Under the pieces are notes generated by a model. It did not search any database, was not told where the DNA came from, and saw only the letters and a program-made list of their open reading frames with translations. This document shows positions 1 through 12,206 of a stretch of DNA of 64,000 nucleotides, in pieces. Both the position numbers and the translations under genes were made by a program. Each line of letters begins with the position of its first letter. Position 1 is the first letter of the stretch. Where the stretch lies: positions 14,431,000 to 14,494,999 of the forward strand of contig JAQFVV010012404.1 in assembly GCA_028023455.1 (NCBI GenBank). Reading direction: 5' to 3'. This stretch comes from Epiperipatus broadwayi (lineage: Eukaryota > Onychophora > Udeonychophora > Euonychophora > Peripatidae).

Positions 1-1427
1 GATTCAATAGTCGTAAAATATACAGTTTATATTTTCTGCTTATCCACATCTACATAGATCTATAACAATGAACATAGATTATCTTCATTCTGTTGATGAG
101 ATTCCAATTGTATCTTGGAAGATCTAACTCATCTGGCTTTATTATTGGATCTGAAAAAACACATTTGTTTGGAATCTCATAATAATTTTATTTTTTACAT
201 CATAATTTTTTAATTGTAGATTCTTAAAGCAATTTCTCTTCTGATATTTGATGAAGGAATATGTGAAAGAACAGGATGCCACTGCAAAGGAATAGATTTG
301 ATTGTGCCGATAATGTTTCTTATGATAATATTTATTATTTAGAAATTTAGTGATGGAACTTTTTCTCCAAACAGAGACACATTATTTACTAGTTATTGAA
401 AAGGATGATTAAAGTTCCTTTAAAGTATTTTTATAACAATTCCAAGCAGTGTCATTCAGTTTTGTATATTAATTTAGATCATTGGATAAATAAGGAAAGT
501 AAGTTAGGCTATGGTTCGAGCTTATTGCAGAAAAGTATGAAGTTTCACTTATGTTTGATATAGTAGTATGAAAGGTCGTATTCAGATTACAAGATATTTC
601 CCTATCATTAAAATAAAAACTTGAGAATACTGTTTTCACTGGATTAGGATTAATAATCCAGTCTTTGTAAAAGATTTTTAATATTTTTTGTATCCTAATT
701 GGGAATCTTTTCTATTTAAGGAAAATATCTCGTGTGAAGTCAAAATACTGTCATCAGTATAAATGAATTTTCTACATTCTCTTTCTGGAAGATGACTGAT
801 TTTTTATAGTGTGGAACAGTACAAAGATCCATAAAATCAGATGGCATGGTTTAGAAGCTAATATATCATCAGAATTTAATACTTTTCCATGTATCTATTA
901 ACACCTAGTATTTTTAACTTTACTAGAAAGTGTTTTAACTTCAGTAATTTGAATATTTTGGGCCAATTTGAATAATTAGATAGATTTATATATTATTAAA
1001 AACTTATATTTGAATTTCTATATCATTTTTCAAAAAGGATTATGATCCTTCCTACATCTGTTCCATATCATCATCATTATCATATGAAAGAATACTATCC
1101 ATTGATTTAATATAGTTGTGCTAATATTTTAGATTCTTATATTACTTTCAGTGTGACAAAAAAAAAGATGTAAAGAACTACAACAGCAAATGATTGTGTT
1201 CTTTGTAGTTGCAATTTATTTTTTAAGTTTTCTTATCAGTTGATGAACTTCTTTCTTTAATTCTTTATATTGGTTTTGAAGCTTTGCGTTCAATTTATTA
1301 TTCTGCTAAGCATAGAATAAAATTACTAATAATAAAATCCTTGTCAAAAATCCAGACAGGGATTATTCTTTTTAATGAATCCAAAAACACATTATTAAAT
1401 ACACTATTATCCATTGTCATCAGTCTT
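1..1427. other. AT-rich non-coding stretch
   Basis: No coding region, RNA gene or repeat boundary could be supported. All frames are broken by stops at short intervals, as expected for AT-rich neutral DNA. Confidence 0.6.
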
Positions 1428-3280
1428 TTATCTCTTTGAATCCTGAGCGGCCATTTTAAATTTAAAAAAAAAATTACAGGACATATAATTTTAAATGAAA
1501 CTTCTAATTTATTACAATAAATATAAATATATATACATTTTTACAAAGTGGAAATATGAAAGAATGTAATAAAGCTGATAAAATAGTCATTACAAAAAAA
1601 AAAATAATCAAAAAAGGAGATTTTTTTTACATTTTTAAACATATTTATTTTTACATTGATTCACAAATTCTCAATTTTGAAAGGTATAACTTAAAATTAC
1701 AATTTCATAGACAACTTCATCACATGCATCTCAAAATGCTGAAAAAAATGATATATAATATGTCTTACCTGAGGTAATTTTTTGATGCAAAAATTACAAA
1801 AACAGTGCGATTGGTAACTTCAATTTTTACTAGCTGCCCCACATGTTCTACTTTTGCAACAGAGTATATGCTAGAAATGTTTAGTTGTCCTTGCATGCAG
1901 GTATCTGTTAGAAATATGTTTGGTTTTTAATGGGGAAAAAATAACAGGAATAATTTACAAGATGTTGAGGACTTTAGTAAATTGTAATGTAATGTATAGT
2001 ATATTATATTATTATTATATATTACTTTTATTATATTATATTAGTGAAAAATGGTGTGTGACCTAAAATGTGTATTCTTTTCAAGTAAATAAAATGTACT
2101 CAAAAAATAAATATCAAACAAAAATTTCTCCAAGATAAAATGAACAAAAAAAATCAATAAATATCAACATAAACAAATTTATTATGAGCACTGATTATAT
2201 ATGTCTGTGGGAGATGAAATATGAGAGTGGATGGCTGAGGGTGGATGTGCATGTTTTTATATCATTCAAATGTATTGTCTAAAATTCTATCGTATATGTA
2301 TATTGTTTTCTACATATATATATATATCAAATTCTATTGTATATATATTCTTTTCTGCATATATATATAATTCTATCATATATATATTGTTTTGTATGTG
2401 TGTATATATATAATAAAGAGTTCTAAAACTAGGTCAGAAAAATAATTCAAAAAAATGTTTTTATATTATTCACGTGTATTCTATCATATATATATTATTT
2501 CTACATTTATATATATATATAAAAAGTAATAAAAACTAGATCATCAAACTAATTCAAAAAAAAGTTTTTACATTGTTCAAATGTGTTTTATCTAAAATTC
2601 TATCGTATATAAAAAAAAGAGTTTCTAAAACTAGGTCAGAAAAATAATTCAAATAAACGTTTTTATATTATTGAAATGTATTTTATCACATATATATTAT
2701 TTATATGTACATTTAATTATAGAAAACAATAATAATAATAAAAAATAAATAATAAAACTAATTCAATACTCACAGAATCCTGGCTAAATGTTAGCATCAG
2801 TTTCAAATTTGAATTCAGTTATGAAGGCATCAAATGTGATTATTATAGCAAATAAAACTAACAGTAATCCTTTTGTCTTTTTGACATAATCCATTTTTTT
2901 TACTTTCCTTCTAACTTTTTTTTTTTTTAAAAAAAATAAGTTTGTAGAAAGAGGGCTTGTAAAAGCCCCTCCATAGATAAACATAATTTTGAAGCTGTAA
3001 AACTAAAGCAATCGACCGTCAAACATGATTTATGGACATTAAATCTAAAAAACAAAAGAAAAATAAAAAAATTTAAAATTGTATTTTACAAAAACTTTCA
3101 TAAAAAAATCCAAATTTTATCGCAGAAAAAAAGTAGTACCTCATTTAAATCAGAAAAAGATGGCAGATCGAATGATCTGAGAACCGTAAGTGTACTGCTT
3201 ATCAATTCCGCACAAACTCAGTTGAAAGTCAACATTTTTGTTCAGGGGCTCTCAGGGGCACTTCGGACTTAATGGGTTAT
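1428..3280 (-). mobile_element. Degenerate piggyBac-like element, copy 1
   Basis: The element proper is 1432-3276, bounded on both sides by TTAT (1428-1431 and 3277-3280), a likely mutated form of the TTAA target of piggyBac elements. The left end reads CTCTTTGAATCCTGAG. The right end read on the minus strand is CCCATTAAGTCCGAAG, a similar imperfect terminal inverted repeat. Inner segments align in the same order with the second copy at 42309-43746, for example AAGAATGTAATAAAGCTGA near 1560 and the CCCTCCAT block near 2968. I cannot read a transposase here; orientation is inferred from copy 2, where a piggyBac transposase piece lies on the minus strand. An AT-rich minisatellite has expanded inside. 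A long-dead or non-autonomous copy is the most likely reading. Confidence 0.55.
2250..2770. repeat. AT-rich minisatellite, about 4 imperfect units
   Basis: Imperfect units of roughly 95-210 bp start near 2251, 2458, 2564 and 2659, each opening with a version of GTTTTTATATTATTCAAATG. They continue through TCTATCRTATATATAT and, in most units, a block reading AAAACTAGGTCAGAAAAATA. Unit lengths differ through slippage in the TA tracts. The array sits inside the piggyBac-like relic and explains much of its extra length over copy 2. Confidence 0.65.
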
Positions 3281-4489
3281 ACTTTGATGACAAACTATAA
3301 TATTTATCCTCTATTGAATTATATTTCTTTCTGTATTTCCAGCATCTAATTCAGTTTATATAGAGTTTCCTAAATATTTGTCTGAAAGTTTCTGTTATTT
3401 TATTTATATGTTGGTCTATTTCCATTATCTAGTTGAGTGATATTCAACTTGGTGTACATATTCTCAGTAATATGAACCACGGAATTTAAGAGTACACAAA
3501 AAAATGAATATGAACAGAAAAATGCCATAGATCAACAATGTAAAGCAAGAATATGAATTATTGGCTTTTTAAATCTCTTCAGTCTCTAAATATATTATTA
3601 CAATTTCCTCATTTTCTTAAACATGAGGCAATTACTTTTCACATTTGAGATATTAAACTTCATTCTCTCTGCAATATACACTTTAATTAAATTTGAAGAT
3701 GAAATATATCATAAAACTTACAAATTATTCAAATGCATAGTTTTAAAGTTCTTTTACTCATGTCTTTTATAAACAAATGTATTTTTAAATTAACAATATC
3801 AGCACATCCTTACTTCTGTAAGCAATCAACTTAAGAGATTAGTTTAAGTGATCACTTGTGCTGGCGATAATTTTTATTTTTTTCTGCTATCTGATTATTA
3901 GAATGAACATCTTTTAATTTTCCTTCATTATTTAATCTTGATAAGAGAATCTTTTTTTTTTTGCTTTGTTATTTGGATGAATGAGGAGTCTCCTCTCTAA
4001 ACAGTGTGTTGCAAATATGTAGCTATAATGCATATGCTTAAAGTACACTAATCATAGGCTCAGTTTTCATTCTCCTTTGCTTTGTAAACACTCATGTGCT
4101 GTTGTATGAGTAACAATGCTTGTACACACACACACATATATAAGCAGACATTTTGTGATAAGTGTTTAATGAGATATCTTCTGCGTTTTCTATGTTTCTT
4201 CTGTCATCATTTTATGTTTTAAATTAATTATCCCATTTCTTTTTAAACCCATTACTCTGCTATTTTTTTTATAATTATAACATGTAAATTTGAAATAATA
4301 GTAATTATATTAATTATATTTTACTAATATGGAAGGATTTAGCTTATAGCAGTGAATTGACAAGGTATATGCAAGTAAAAAAAAATATTGGGAACCATTG
4401 ATCTAAAAGTTTTTAGAAAAATTTATTTATACCTTTATAAATACATTTAATGATTAGAAATAATCCACAGTTTAATATAGAACCACAAT
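3281..4489. other. AT-rich non-coding stretch
   Basis: No supported gene. It holds short A and T runs and a small CA/TA microsatellite near 4125-4142. Confidence 0.55.
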
Positions 4490-4715
4490 GAGGATTTAAC
4501 TGACAATCTTTGCTTTAAATAATTAGGCTACTCTGTCAAAGGTAATAGTCAGCAGAAATTTTATATGACTATCTCTGAGGATCTTCCTAACTTCTCTTTG
4601 TTTTTAAGGGGAAATGGATGACTATATGAAGTTGACTTATGGGGTTATTTTCAATTGCCATGTGAGCGGCTTTTTGATTTTGTTTTTCATTTTATTTTTG
4701 TCTTTCTATATAATA
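4490..4715 (+). mobile_element. Fragment of a Penelope-like terminal repeat
   Basis: The segment aligns with the left inverted arm and start of the Penelope-like element at about 27940-28180. Shared blocks are CTGTCAAAGG versus CTGCCAAAGG, TATATGACTATCT versus TATACTTATCT, GTTGACTTATGGGGTTATTT versus GTTGACTTATGGAGTTGTTT, and the following TTTTTGTCTTTCTATATA. The tRNA-like part is visible only as a decayed remnant (GCTTTAAATAATTAGGCTA). No coding sequence follows, so this is a truncated terminal piece. It shows that the terminal sequence at 27.7 kb belongs to a dispersed family. Confidence 0.55.
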
Positions 4716-5388
4716 TTTTTGTGTTTTTGCAAACTAACTTATGTTCATTGATATATACATGTTTGGGTATGTCTGTCTTATTTTGTGGATGTGTGGTGTT
4801 TTTTTTTAATTACTTATGTTTTTCCACATTCAAATACAATTTTTGTAGATACAGTTCTTGTTTTTCACTATATTATTTTCATATATGAGAACTTTTCATA
4901 ATATAGAAGCTTATGAAAATAAAATACTTATCCATATATTTTAATAATATTGCAATAAATGATAGCAAAATAAAACTGAAAAGTTTTCAAAATAATATAA
5001 TTAAGAGTAATGTACTTGTTATTAAAAAAAATAACAAGTCTATCAATGATTAATGTGCATAAGAATAATGTAAATAAAAATAAAATAGTTTTTTTTTTTT
5101 AGAACGGTTTTTAAGGTTTGTAAATAAAGTACTCATTACATAGTTGAATAATTTATGCGAAACTATTGAAGTTAAAAGACATGATAATAAATAACATTTA
5201 GAAATTAATCATTTTTCTTCTTTAAAAATTGATTCCACAACTTTTTTCTCTACCTGGATTCCAGTTTATAAACAATTTGAATTTAAATCAGTTTGTATTA
5301 AATATTTTGGTAATAGTATGAATACTGAACTCTACCAATTGATGGTGCTCTTTTCCCCCAATGCACATCAGTATAACGAGTCAGAGGC
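4716..5388. other. AT-rich non-coding stretch
   Basis: Nothing coding is visible. The apparent frames consist of Phe/Tyr/Ile codons from T-rich DNA and show no family motif. Confidence 0.5.
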
Positions 5389-5737
5389 TGCCTGTTTGTT
5401 TACATAATATTACGATAAAATGAATTTTTTTTTACATAATATTATGGTAAAATATTTTTTTTTGTTTTTTTCAACTACTTTTTAATTTCTTTTTTGTCGT
5501 CAGCCTGTCTGTTTAGTTTACTTAATATTACGGTAAACCACCAAAGTTTTTTTATTCCACCTGGGTTTTTTTTTTTTAATAAACAAATGCATTGTTTTTA
5601 GATGATCTAGGAGTGTTGGTTTGTTTTACATAATATTACTTACGATAAATCAAAGTCTTTTTTTTCATCCGGTTTTTTTATTTGGTTCATTTTTTTAAAG
5701 AAACAAACACTTTGTTTTTAGATGGTGTTAGGGATGT
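5389..5737. repeat. Degenerate tandem repeat around TAATATTACGRTAAA
   Basis: About four occurrences of ACATAATATTACGATAAA or a variant (near 5402, 5437, 5522 and 5627) are each followed by a T-run. The last two long units also share AATAAACAAATGCATTGTTTTTAGATG and a similar text near 5702. Unit length is irregular, about 35-110 bp. The array ends where CR1-like copy A begins. Confidence 0.55.
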
Positions 5738-6845
5738 TGGTTCCATTCATTCAAAAATTTATTAAATTTACTCAATCTATTTCTATTTACTCTATTCTGT
5801 ATTTCTGAAGATCATATATAGTTGTCTATTTATATTCTTACTCATATATACAAGTTGTGTGACTACAAATAAACTATCTCCTATATGCTATCCATTCCAA
5901 AACATTGCATTTCTCCCATTATATTATTTTCTTTCATCCATTTTTCCACCCTTTCAGCCACCATATGTGCAAAAACTTTATATAACACTGATGTTACTGC
6001 TGCAGATCTGTTATTGTTTATCTTTCTATAGTTCTTACATTTTCCTTTAAATAATAACCTCACTCTTGTATTATTCCAGCTATCTGGAAATTCTGTCTTT
6101 TGTGCCATCTTGGTAAAACATGATAATAGATTTAATTTTTATCCTATTTCCAAAATTCATCACCAACTCTGCTTGCCATCTTCAACTTTTCATTCAATTC
6201 ATTTTCTGTAAAACTAATATTTCCAGTACTATATGCTTTTATGTTTGTTATCTCTGTGTCCTTCACATCTAATATCTTTTCTATATCTATTACATACTTA
6301 TTGAAGATTGTCTCTAATTCTTTTCTCAAGTTATATTCTATTCCCCCATTATCTAGTAATACTATTTCTCTCTCCTATATTTCTTCTTTTAATATATTTC
6401 CAAAATTTTTTACTCCCATCTCTTTCACTTTTATTAATGTTCTCCAATAGTTTACTATTTAATTTCATTCTCTCTCTCTATAATTATCTATTTTAGTCAA
6501 CTTCTTTTTATTTAAATAATTTTTCATTTAATATTATCATCTTAACTTCTTTGTTTTTAAGAGTACATCTATATTCTCTACATAACTTTTCCCTCTCTTG
6601 TACACTTTTACTGATTCTCACTTTTCTATTACTTTTATTCTTCTGAATATTCTCACCTAAAACCTTATTTGCCACACCAGCCTTTATTCTTATCCTCAAC
6701 AAACTCTAACATAATTTCTTCTATTTTTATTTTATATTCTAACTTATTCTTATCATTCACTCTTCATCCACATCTTTCACTATTCTTTCTACTTTTATTA
6801 TTATTTTCTATCACATTACTAATCATTTCTATTCTAAAGAAATTA
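5738..6845 (-). pseudogene. CR1-like ORF2 reverse transcriptase relic, copy A
   Basis: The minus-strand pieces follow the order of LINE ORF2: a lysine-rich linker containing KVLGENIQKNKSNRKVRISK (about 6680-6600), then an N-terminal RT piece with SFTENELNEKLK (about 6210). After a frame change comes LLFKGKCKNYRKI followed by AAVTSVLYKVFAHMVAERVE (about 6050-5950), which matches the RT finger region upstream of the catalytic palm. The palm Asp motifs are not present because the copy ends at 5738. Several frameshifts prevent any continuous product. The same blocks occur in copies B and D. Confidence 0.7.
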
Positions 6846-7145
6846 TGATCATTCCTTTAATTCCAATCATTTTTTCTGATCTATCATCTTGCATTTTAAT
6901 TTTAACAATTTATTCTTTTCTTACTACCCTTTTCTAATTTTTTTTTTACTCTTTCTTCTCTATTTGTTATTAGTTTGTTCATCATTAGTTTTACATACCC
7001 ATTCCCTTTCCACATCTACATTTATATTTGGATCAGCTACTCTTTGTTTACTTCTTACATCCAATTCATTCTTAACCTTCTTTTTAATAATATAGTAATT
7101 AAAAACCTATTCCCCTTTATAAGTTTCCCAAACTAATATTTTTCA

Positions 7146-8115
7146 TAAATCAAACCCCTAATGCTTCACTTCTTTGTTTTGTTAAATGTAGTCTGTCTTT
7201 ATAGTATAACTTCCTCTTACTAATAAAAAAAACTCTACACATCCATCAACATAATATTTTTTTCAATCTCATTTATAGAACATGCCCTATCTACTATATA
7301 CATATTGTCAAATTCTTTTAACCTTATTAAAACTACTATTCAATTCTTTGTACTCATCCATTACTCTCTCCAATGGCTCTGATAAATTATTTGTCCCCAC
7401 CATAACATAAACACCACTACTCCCCTGTTTATTACCTTATTTGTAATATCTCTAATTCTAGATCCAGGCAAAACATACTCTTACATACCTACTTCTCTTT
7501 TCTCTTGCAATTATATCCCCACATCCTCTAATTAGTGAGTCCCCTATCAAATGTTTCATAATTTATATTCCCTAATTCATCTGTAACATTATCTTCAACC
7601 TTCTGAAATTCCTTATCTCTTTCTTCCTTATTGTTTTATTATATTTCCTAATTAATCTGTAACATTCTCTTCAACCTTCTGAATTTTTTTATCTCTTTCT
7701 TTCTTATTGTTTTATTACTTCCTTGATCTGCTTATACTTCATATCTAATGCTTTTAATTTTACTTCTCCATAATCTCTTCCTCAATCTTGCTTATTCTTT
7801 GCCTAGCTATCCCCATTGCACTGCTTATTTTGTCATCTATATCTCTTGTCACTCTACTAAATATATACTCCATTCTATTGTCCTTATTTACATATTCCTT
7901 CATTTCTCCTGACTTTCTCTTTAAATTATCTACACTCAAAAACATTTTTTTCACCTCTTTTATCACATTTATACATGATCTACACAATTATATACTTTTT
8001 ATATCCTTCCTAGTCTTATTTAAGTACTTCAGATGAAAAGCCTTATCACATACTGTACATGCTATTAAAGAATGCCTAGGTTTTTTTTGACCATCATACA
8101 TACATTGTGGATACA
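7146..8115 (-). pseudogene. CR1-like ORF1 relic: PHD-like finger, coiled coil, SGNH esterase
   Basis: Three modules can be read in order on the minus strand. First is a Cys/His-rich PHD-like segment containing ACTVCDKAFHLKYL and LCRSC (about 8065-7965). Second is a charged helical stretch rich in Lys/Glu with heptad spacing (about 7960-7762). Third is an SGNH hydrolase signature: block I IGDSLIRG (7524-7547), block III MVGTNNL (about 7382-7402) and block V KDRLHLTKQRSEALG (about 7147-7200). Block V holds the Asp and His of the catalytic triad, and the GDS Ser is also present. Stops and frameshifts separate the modules, so this is a pseudogene. In CR1/L2 elements this ORF1 is thought to assist the retrotransposition particle; its substrate is unknown. 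Confidence 0.75.
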
Positions 8116-8589
8116 AATTCAATCCATATTTCCTTATTTTTCTAATTCCCTACTCTATATTTAAATTTATAATTTTTCTGCCACTCTCCAAACCTCTTTA
8201 TCCAAAAAAATATTTTTTCTTTTTTTATAATGGAGACAGAGAAACATGTGCTCTCCTAAACTCATACCTCAAGATTACCTTCTTTTTCAAATAAATCACT
8301 TAAATTAAATTCTTTTTTGATAGCGAACCTTCTAAAATCCAACTAATTTTATATATGCCTTAGTTTTAAGGCCTCATTACAGTAAACAAAATTTTTTTTT
8401 TCTTTATATGTAAAATGTTGATGGCTCAGATTATGTTAGCAATATTTTTCTCAATCATTCCAAATCCAATTAAATCTATCTCTCTATGCTCCAACTTTTG
8501 TTTCTCATCCACTCTCTAAACAAATATTCCCCTGCAACAGAAATTTTTATCTAAATGTTATTAAAATATAGAAAACTAACTTTCTTGTG

Positions 8590-8990
8590 GAGTAAAAATC
8601 AGCCATGTCAGCACAGCAAGGCAGTCAAGTAGCAATCTCTCCATACAGTAGTGCCACCAAGTACAAGTCTTAAAAATCAATGGATGCAAGAATGTTTGTG
8701 CATAAAATCCCTTTCTAGTGCATACTCATCCAATATCCTCAGATTGGTTTCTAGCTTGTGACTTTCAGACTTGGATTCAAGAGCACTGCACCTAGATCCT
8801 AGGATCTCATGCAACCCTCCAGCAGCCACCTTTTATCTATTTAGTTAACTATAAAGCTAGGAGCTCAAGAAGAAAACACAATAATGTTTTCAATTCAAGC
8901 TCATTTGCTTGTATAGACATATATCAGTTCAGCAACTATATCTTTTGGTATCTTTGGTTTTTCAAAAACCACAGTTACCATTATTCCATT
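8590..8990 (-). other. Less AT-rich segment, possible 5' untranslated part of CR1-like copy A
   Basis: This stretch is clearly less AT-rich than its surroundings and has no frame longer than a few dozen codons. It lies just upstream (in element orientation) of the ORF1 relic, so an untranslated leader is a reasonable inference. Copies B-D do not extend this far, so it cannot be confirmed here. Confidence 0.3.
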
Positions 8991-9008
8991 GTCAGAATGG
9001 GTATAAAA

Positions 9009-9117
9009 ACATCATGTGATCATCATTTCATATGCTTGCACTGGGTAGCATTATATTGAGAGTTTGATACTGTTATAACAAGCTGTGTAAGCATATGAAA
9101 TGGTGATCACATGATGT
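9009..9117. repeat. Hairpin with 29-bp arms
   Basis: The left arm 9009-9037 and the right arm 9089-9117 are reverse complements apart from one mismatch; the core reads CATATGAAATGRTGATCACATGATG. The spacer is about 51 bp. No coding sequence or target duplication was seen. Confidence 0.8.
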
Positions 9118-11599
9118 GTCGAGGATTTAATTTTATGGAATATTGATTTAAATATGAAATGGATATACTTTTTTGTGTTTAGGAGATGGCAAGCAATGAC
9201 AAAATATTTTTGATAGTATTTATCACTGCTTGGTGTTATGCATGGTTTAGTGAAATGACAATTACAGATCTAAGATATAAAACTGGATTGTAGCTCAACA
9301 ATTACTTTCAGTACTTGAACAGCACATGATCTCCTGGATGATAGATCCTTCAATTACATTTATTGTTTGGCTATAGTATTATCTTATTGTCTACTCTCAT
9401 ACAATATATGCATATATACATTTATACTTATACTTCACATAATATATGTAATGTAATTTAAAATTGATGTGAAATAATTTACACTTTGATTACCCAAATA
9501 TTAATTTATATATATATATTGCTGCAACATTGTGTAAGTTTTTTTTTTATCTAATCGAAGACTAATTTGTTAGTACAGCTGCTCACTTTTTGAATGTTGC
9601 ATAAAGACATTATGAAAGGAGTTAGATTGTGCAGGTGTATGTATAATGTGCATGTATTAAAAAAATGGATCGTTGAAATTTAAAACTGAGATGATGCATT
9701 TAGAAATTTTTTACTTAATGATTTGTGTGACTAAAAATTTTATTTGTTATGAATAATAGATTTAACACTGATTAAAGATTTATTTTGCTTCTCTTTTTAA
9801 ATCATATAGAATAATGGAAAATTCTTTTGTTATCTCCACCAAATTTGAGCTAATATTATATTTTTAAAAAAGTAAATTATTATTATGACATAAAGCAACG
9901 CTTTTGATTATTAAAGTGAGCAATCATATAGATAAAAAAGTAAAACAGCTTTAAATAGCAGTATTCAGGGTAAAGACTTACTTTTGTGCCACAAAGAAAA
10001 CTTTGAAAAAAGACTTCATCTTCAATTTTTTTTACCTTTTCCTAGCTCTCCAAATACTTATAATTATCTTCTTTTAAAAAAAGAAAAAAATCCATTTTCT
10101 TTTCTTATTCATTTTAATCCCAATCTCCAATATATATTTCACAATTTTTCCATCTTCATAATCAAACACATCCAAATCACTTTTCTATTAATTAGATTTT
10201 TTAATAAGTATATTCTTTCTACACACACCCCTAATTTATTTCATAATTTTTTTTCTTGCAAGTTATTTTTAAAAACATCAAATTGTTTTTCTCTTTTCTG
10301 ATCATTACAAAATCACTCTTTAAAGATATCTCACTTTCAATAATGTAATTTATTTCTCTTATTAACCTACATAATTCTTATTCTCATTTATTAATAATTT
10401 TGCAATCATTAAAACACCTATATTGTTTAATCAGCAACTTTAGTTTGAATGCAAATATGCTTTCTTAAATTATTTAATATATTTTAACCATTAGAAACAT
10501 TTGCCTCATGTACACAATATGAGATATTCAAACAAATAAAATGAATGAATGTATTTCACATTTTATGTATAAACCAAAGAGATAGATAAGTATATAATAG
10601 AAGTTTTCATCTACATAATCAAATGATTTTGATGCATATTTTTAAAACAATGTAGTCAATAAAGTGTGATATGATAATAAAAAATATACCTGTTTAAAGA
10701 AACTGTAAAATGCAATAAATAAATATTTTAAGAGATGCCTGAAATATTTCTATAAGAAATTTTTTCCAACATTGACTTTTTGGGTGAGACATGCTGGAAT
10801 AAAATTTTACGAAATTAACAACAACAGCATTGAATGACAAATAATAAAGATTAATAAAAAAGTGATGATTTGCAAAGTAAAACTTATGTATATATAAATA
10901 ATTTTTTTTATTTATTTATTAATAAAAATATTTCTTATAAGCTAAAAACTTATATATGTGAAATAGAATCTACATATAATATTTTTCCGAATATCATTAA
11001 AATAGTTTTATGCTTTTTTAAAAAAACTGATATATGTTTAGCATATGTTTAATATTTTTTAAGTATATTATCATGTTTTATAATTTTTTGGAGAACACTT
11101 CTTCAACAATTGTGTCTCATATAGAAATTGCAAAACTGAACAATTAAAGTGGAACTGCAATACCTCAAATAGTTCTAACCACAAAATTTTTACAGTGGAA
11201 AAGACAATTCTTTCAAGAATAAACAAAAATTGAAAGATAAATTGTATCTTTAGAAGGAGTCTATATATTATTTTCTGGACTCAATATAATATCATCACCA
11301 TCACTGTATATCGACCTTAAAAATATACTTTAACTTTCAGTAGGTAATAATAATAACAGGTAAAAAAAGTCTTTAAGCTTTTAAATACACTTTTTCTCAG
11401 ACTTAAACCAGAAATAATCAATAACACTATAATGGTCAAATATTCAATATAACTTATTTGTTCACAATGTTGTAATATATATATAAATTAAATAATCAAT
11501 CTAAATAAGATTGAAATAAACAACTAATGATGATTATATTTTAATATTTATTGAACAAACTTTCATCTCCATTGAGTTCTTCTCTAGACATTTAATTAT
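9118..11599. other. AT-rich non-coding stretch
   Basis: No gene or element is supported. A pyrimidine-rich tract near 10015-10320 gives a long apparent frame on the plus strand, but its composition is low-complexity Phe/Leu/Ser/Ile and it matches no family I recognise. Confidence 0.5.
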
Positions 11600-12206
11600 A
11601 TAAATGACATGTGATGTGATGCACTGTGACTTCTCCTTATAAGGATTCAGGAATCTCTCAGCCACTATGCCCAAAAAAATCTGTTAGCTACTTTACCTTC
11701 CCTTTCCATTCCCTATCCTAAGTTTTCCCATATTCTTCTCAATCCTGCTCCAACCCATTTCCACAACATAATTGTTGTCAACTCCATAATCTTTATATCT
11801 AAACCCTCCCCATTATCTCTTCCCAAAACCAGCATAAAAACCAATAACCCACTTTCTGTATAATCACTTTGTTTATATTCATTCTTCCACAACTTTATTA
11901 TTTGTAACCTTTCTACTTTTAGGCATTTACATTTAATTAACAGATGCCTAATATTTTCTATGTTTTCTATACAATTTGCAGGTTAAATCACCCATATTTT
12001 TTCATTTATGTGTATATTTTTTGTTGCTAAAGATCCTGTTCGAGCCTTAAACAGTAAGCAACTTTCCTTGCTATTATTCTAAATTAACTTGCAGCCAATA
12101 TTCCATTTACTTCTCTCTATATATTTAATTTTTATTCACTAGTTCTCTATCTCTCCAACTCCCTATTCTTTATTAATGCATCTATTCTTCTATCCATTCC
12201 TTATCA

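Larger units (their letters stand above)
5738..8230 (-). mobile_element. CR1-like LINE, copy A, internally deleted
   Basis: Read on the minus strand, this copy runs from ORF1 (8115-7146) into the end of the endonuclease region and then the reverse transcriptase (6845-5738). It aligns closely with copy B at 13140-14310 over the ORF2 part. Most of the endonuclease seen in copy B is missing: the alignment with B stops just past a (S/N)DHNF motif near 6845, and ORF1-side sequence follows. The 3' part of the reverse transcriptase and the C-terminal zinc knuckle are also absent. It carries many frameshifts and stops. The PHD plus coiled coil plus esterase layout of ORF1 is an established feature of CR1/L2-type LINEs. 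Confidence 0.75.

Noticed and set aside
2784-2984. 66-codon minus-strand frame with a hydrophobic segment resembling a membrane protein
   Set aside because: Lies inside the piggyBac-like relic and its Lys-run and Phe/Ile-rich parts come from A/T homopolymers.
3160-3200. GTAAGT context considered as a splice donor
   Set aside because: It lies within the piggyBac-like relic's end and no exon could be read before it.
9984-10301. 105-codon plus-strand frame
   Set aside because: Pyrimidine-rich low-complexity text giving Phe/Leu/Ser/Ile; no family match.
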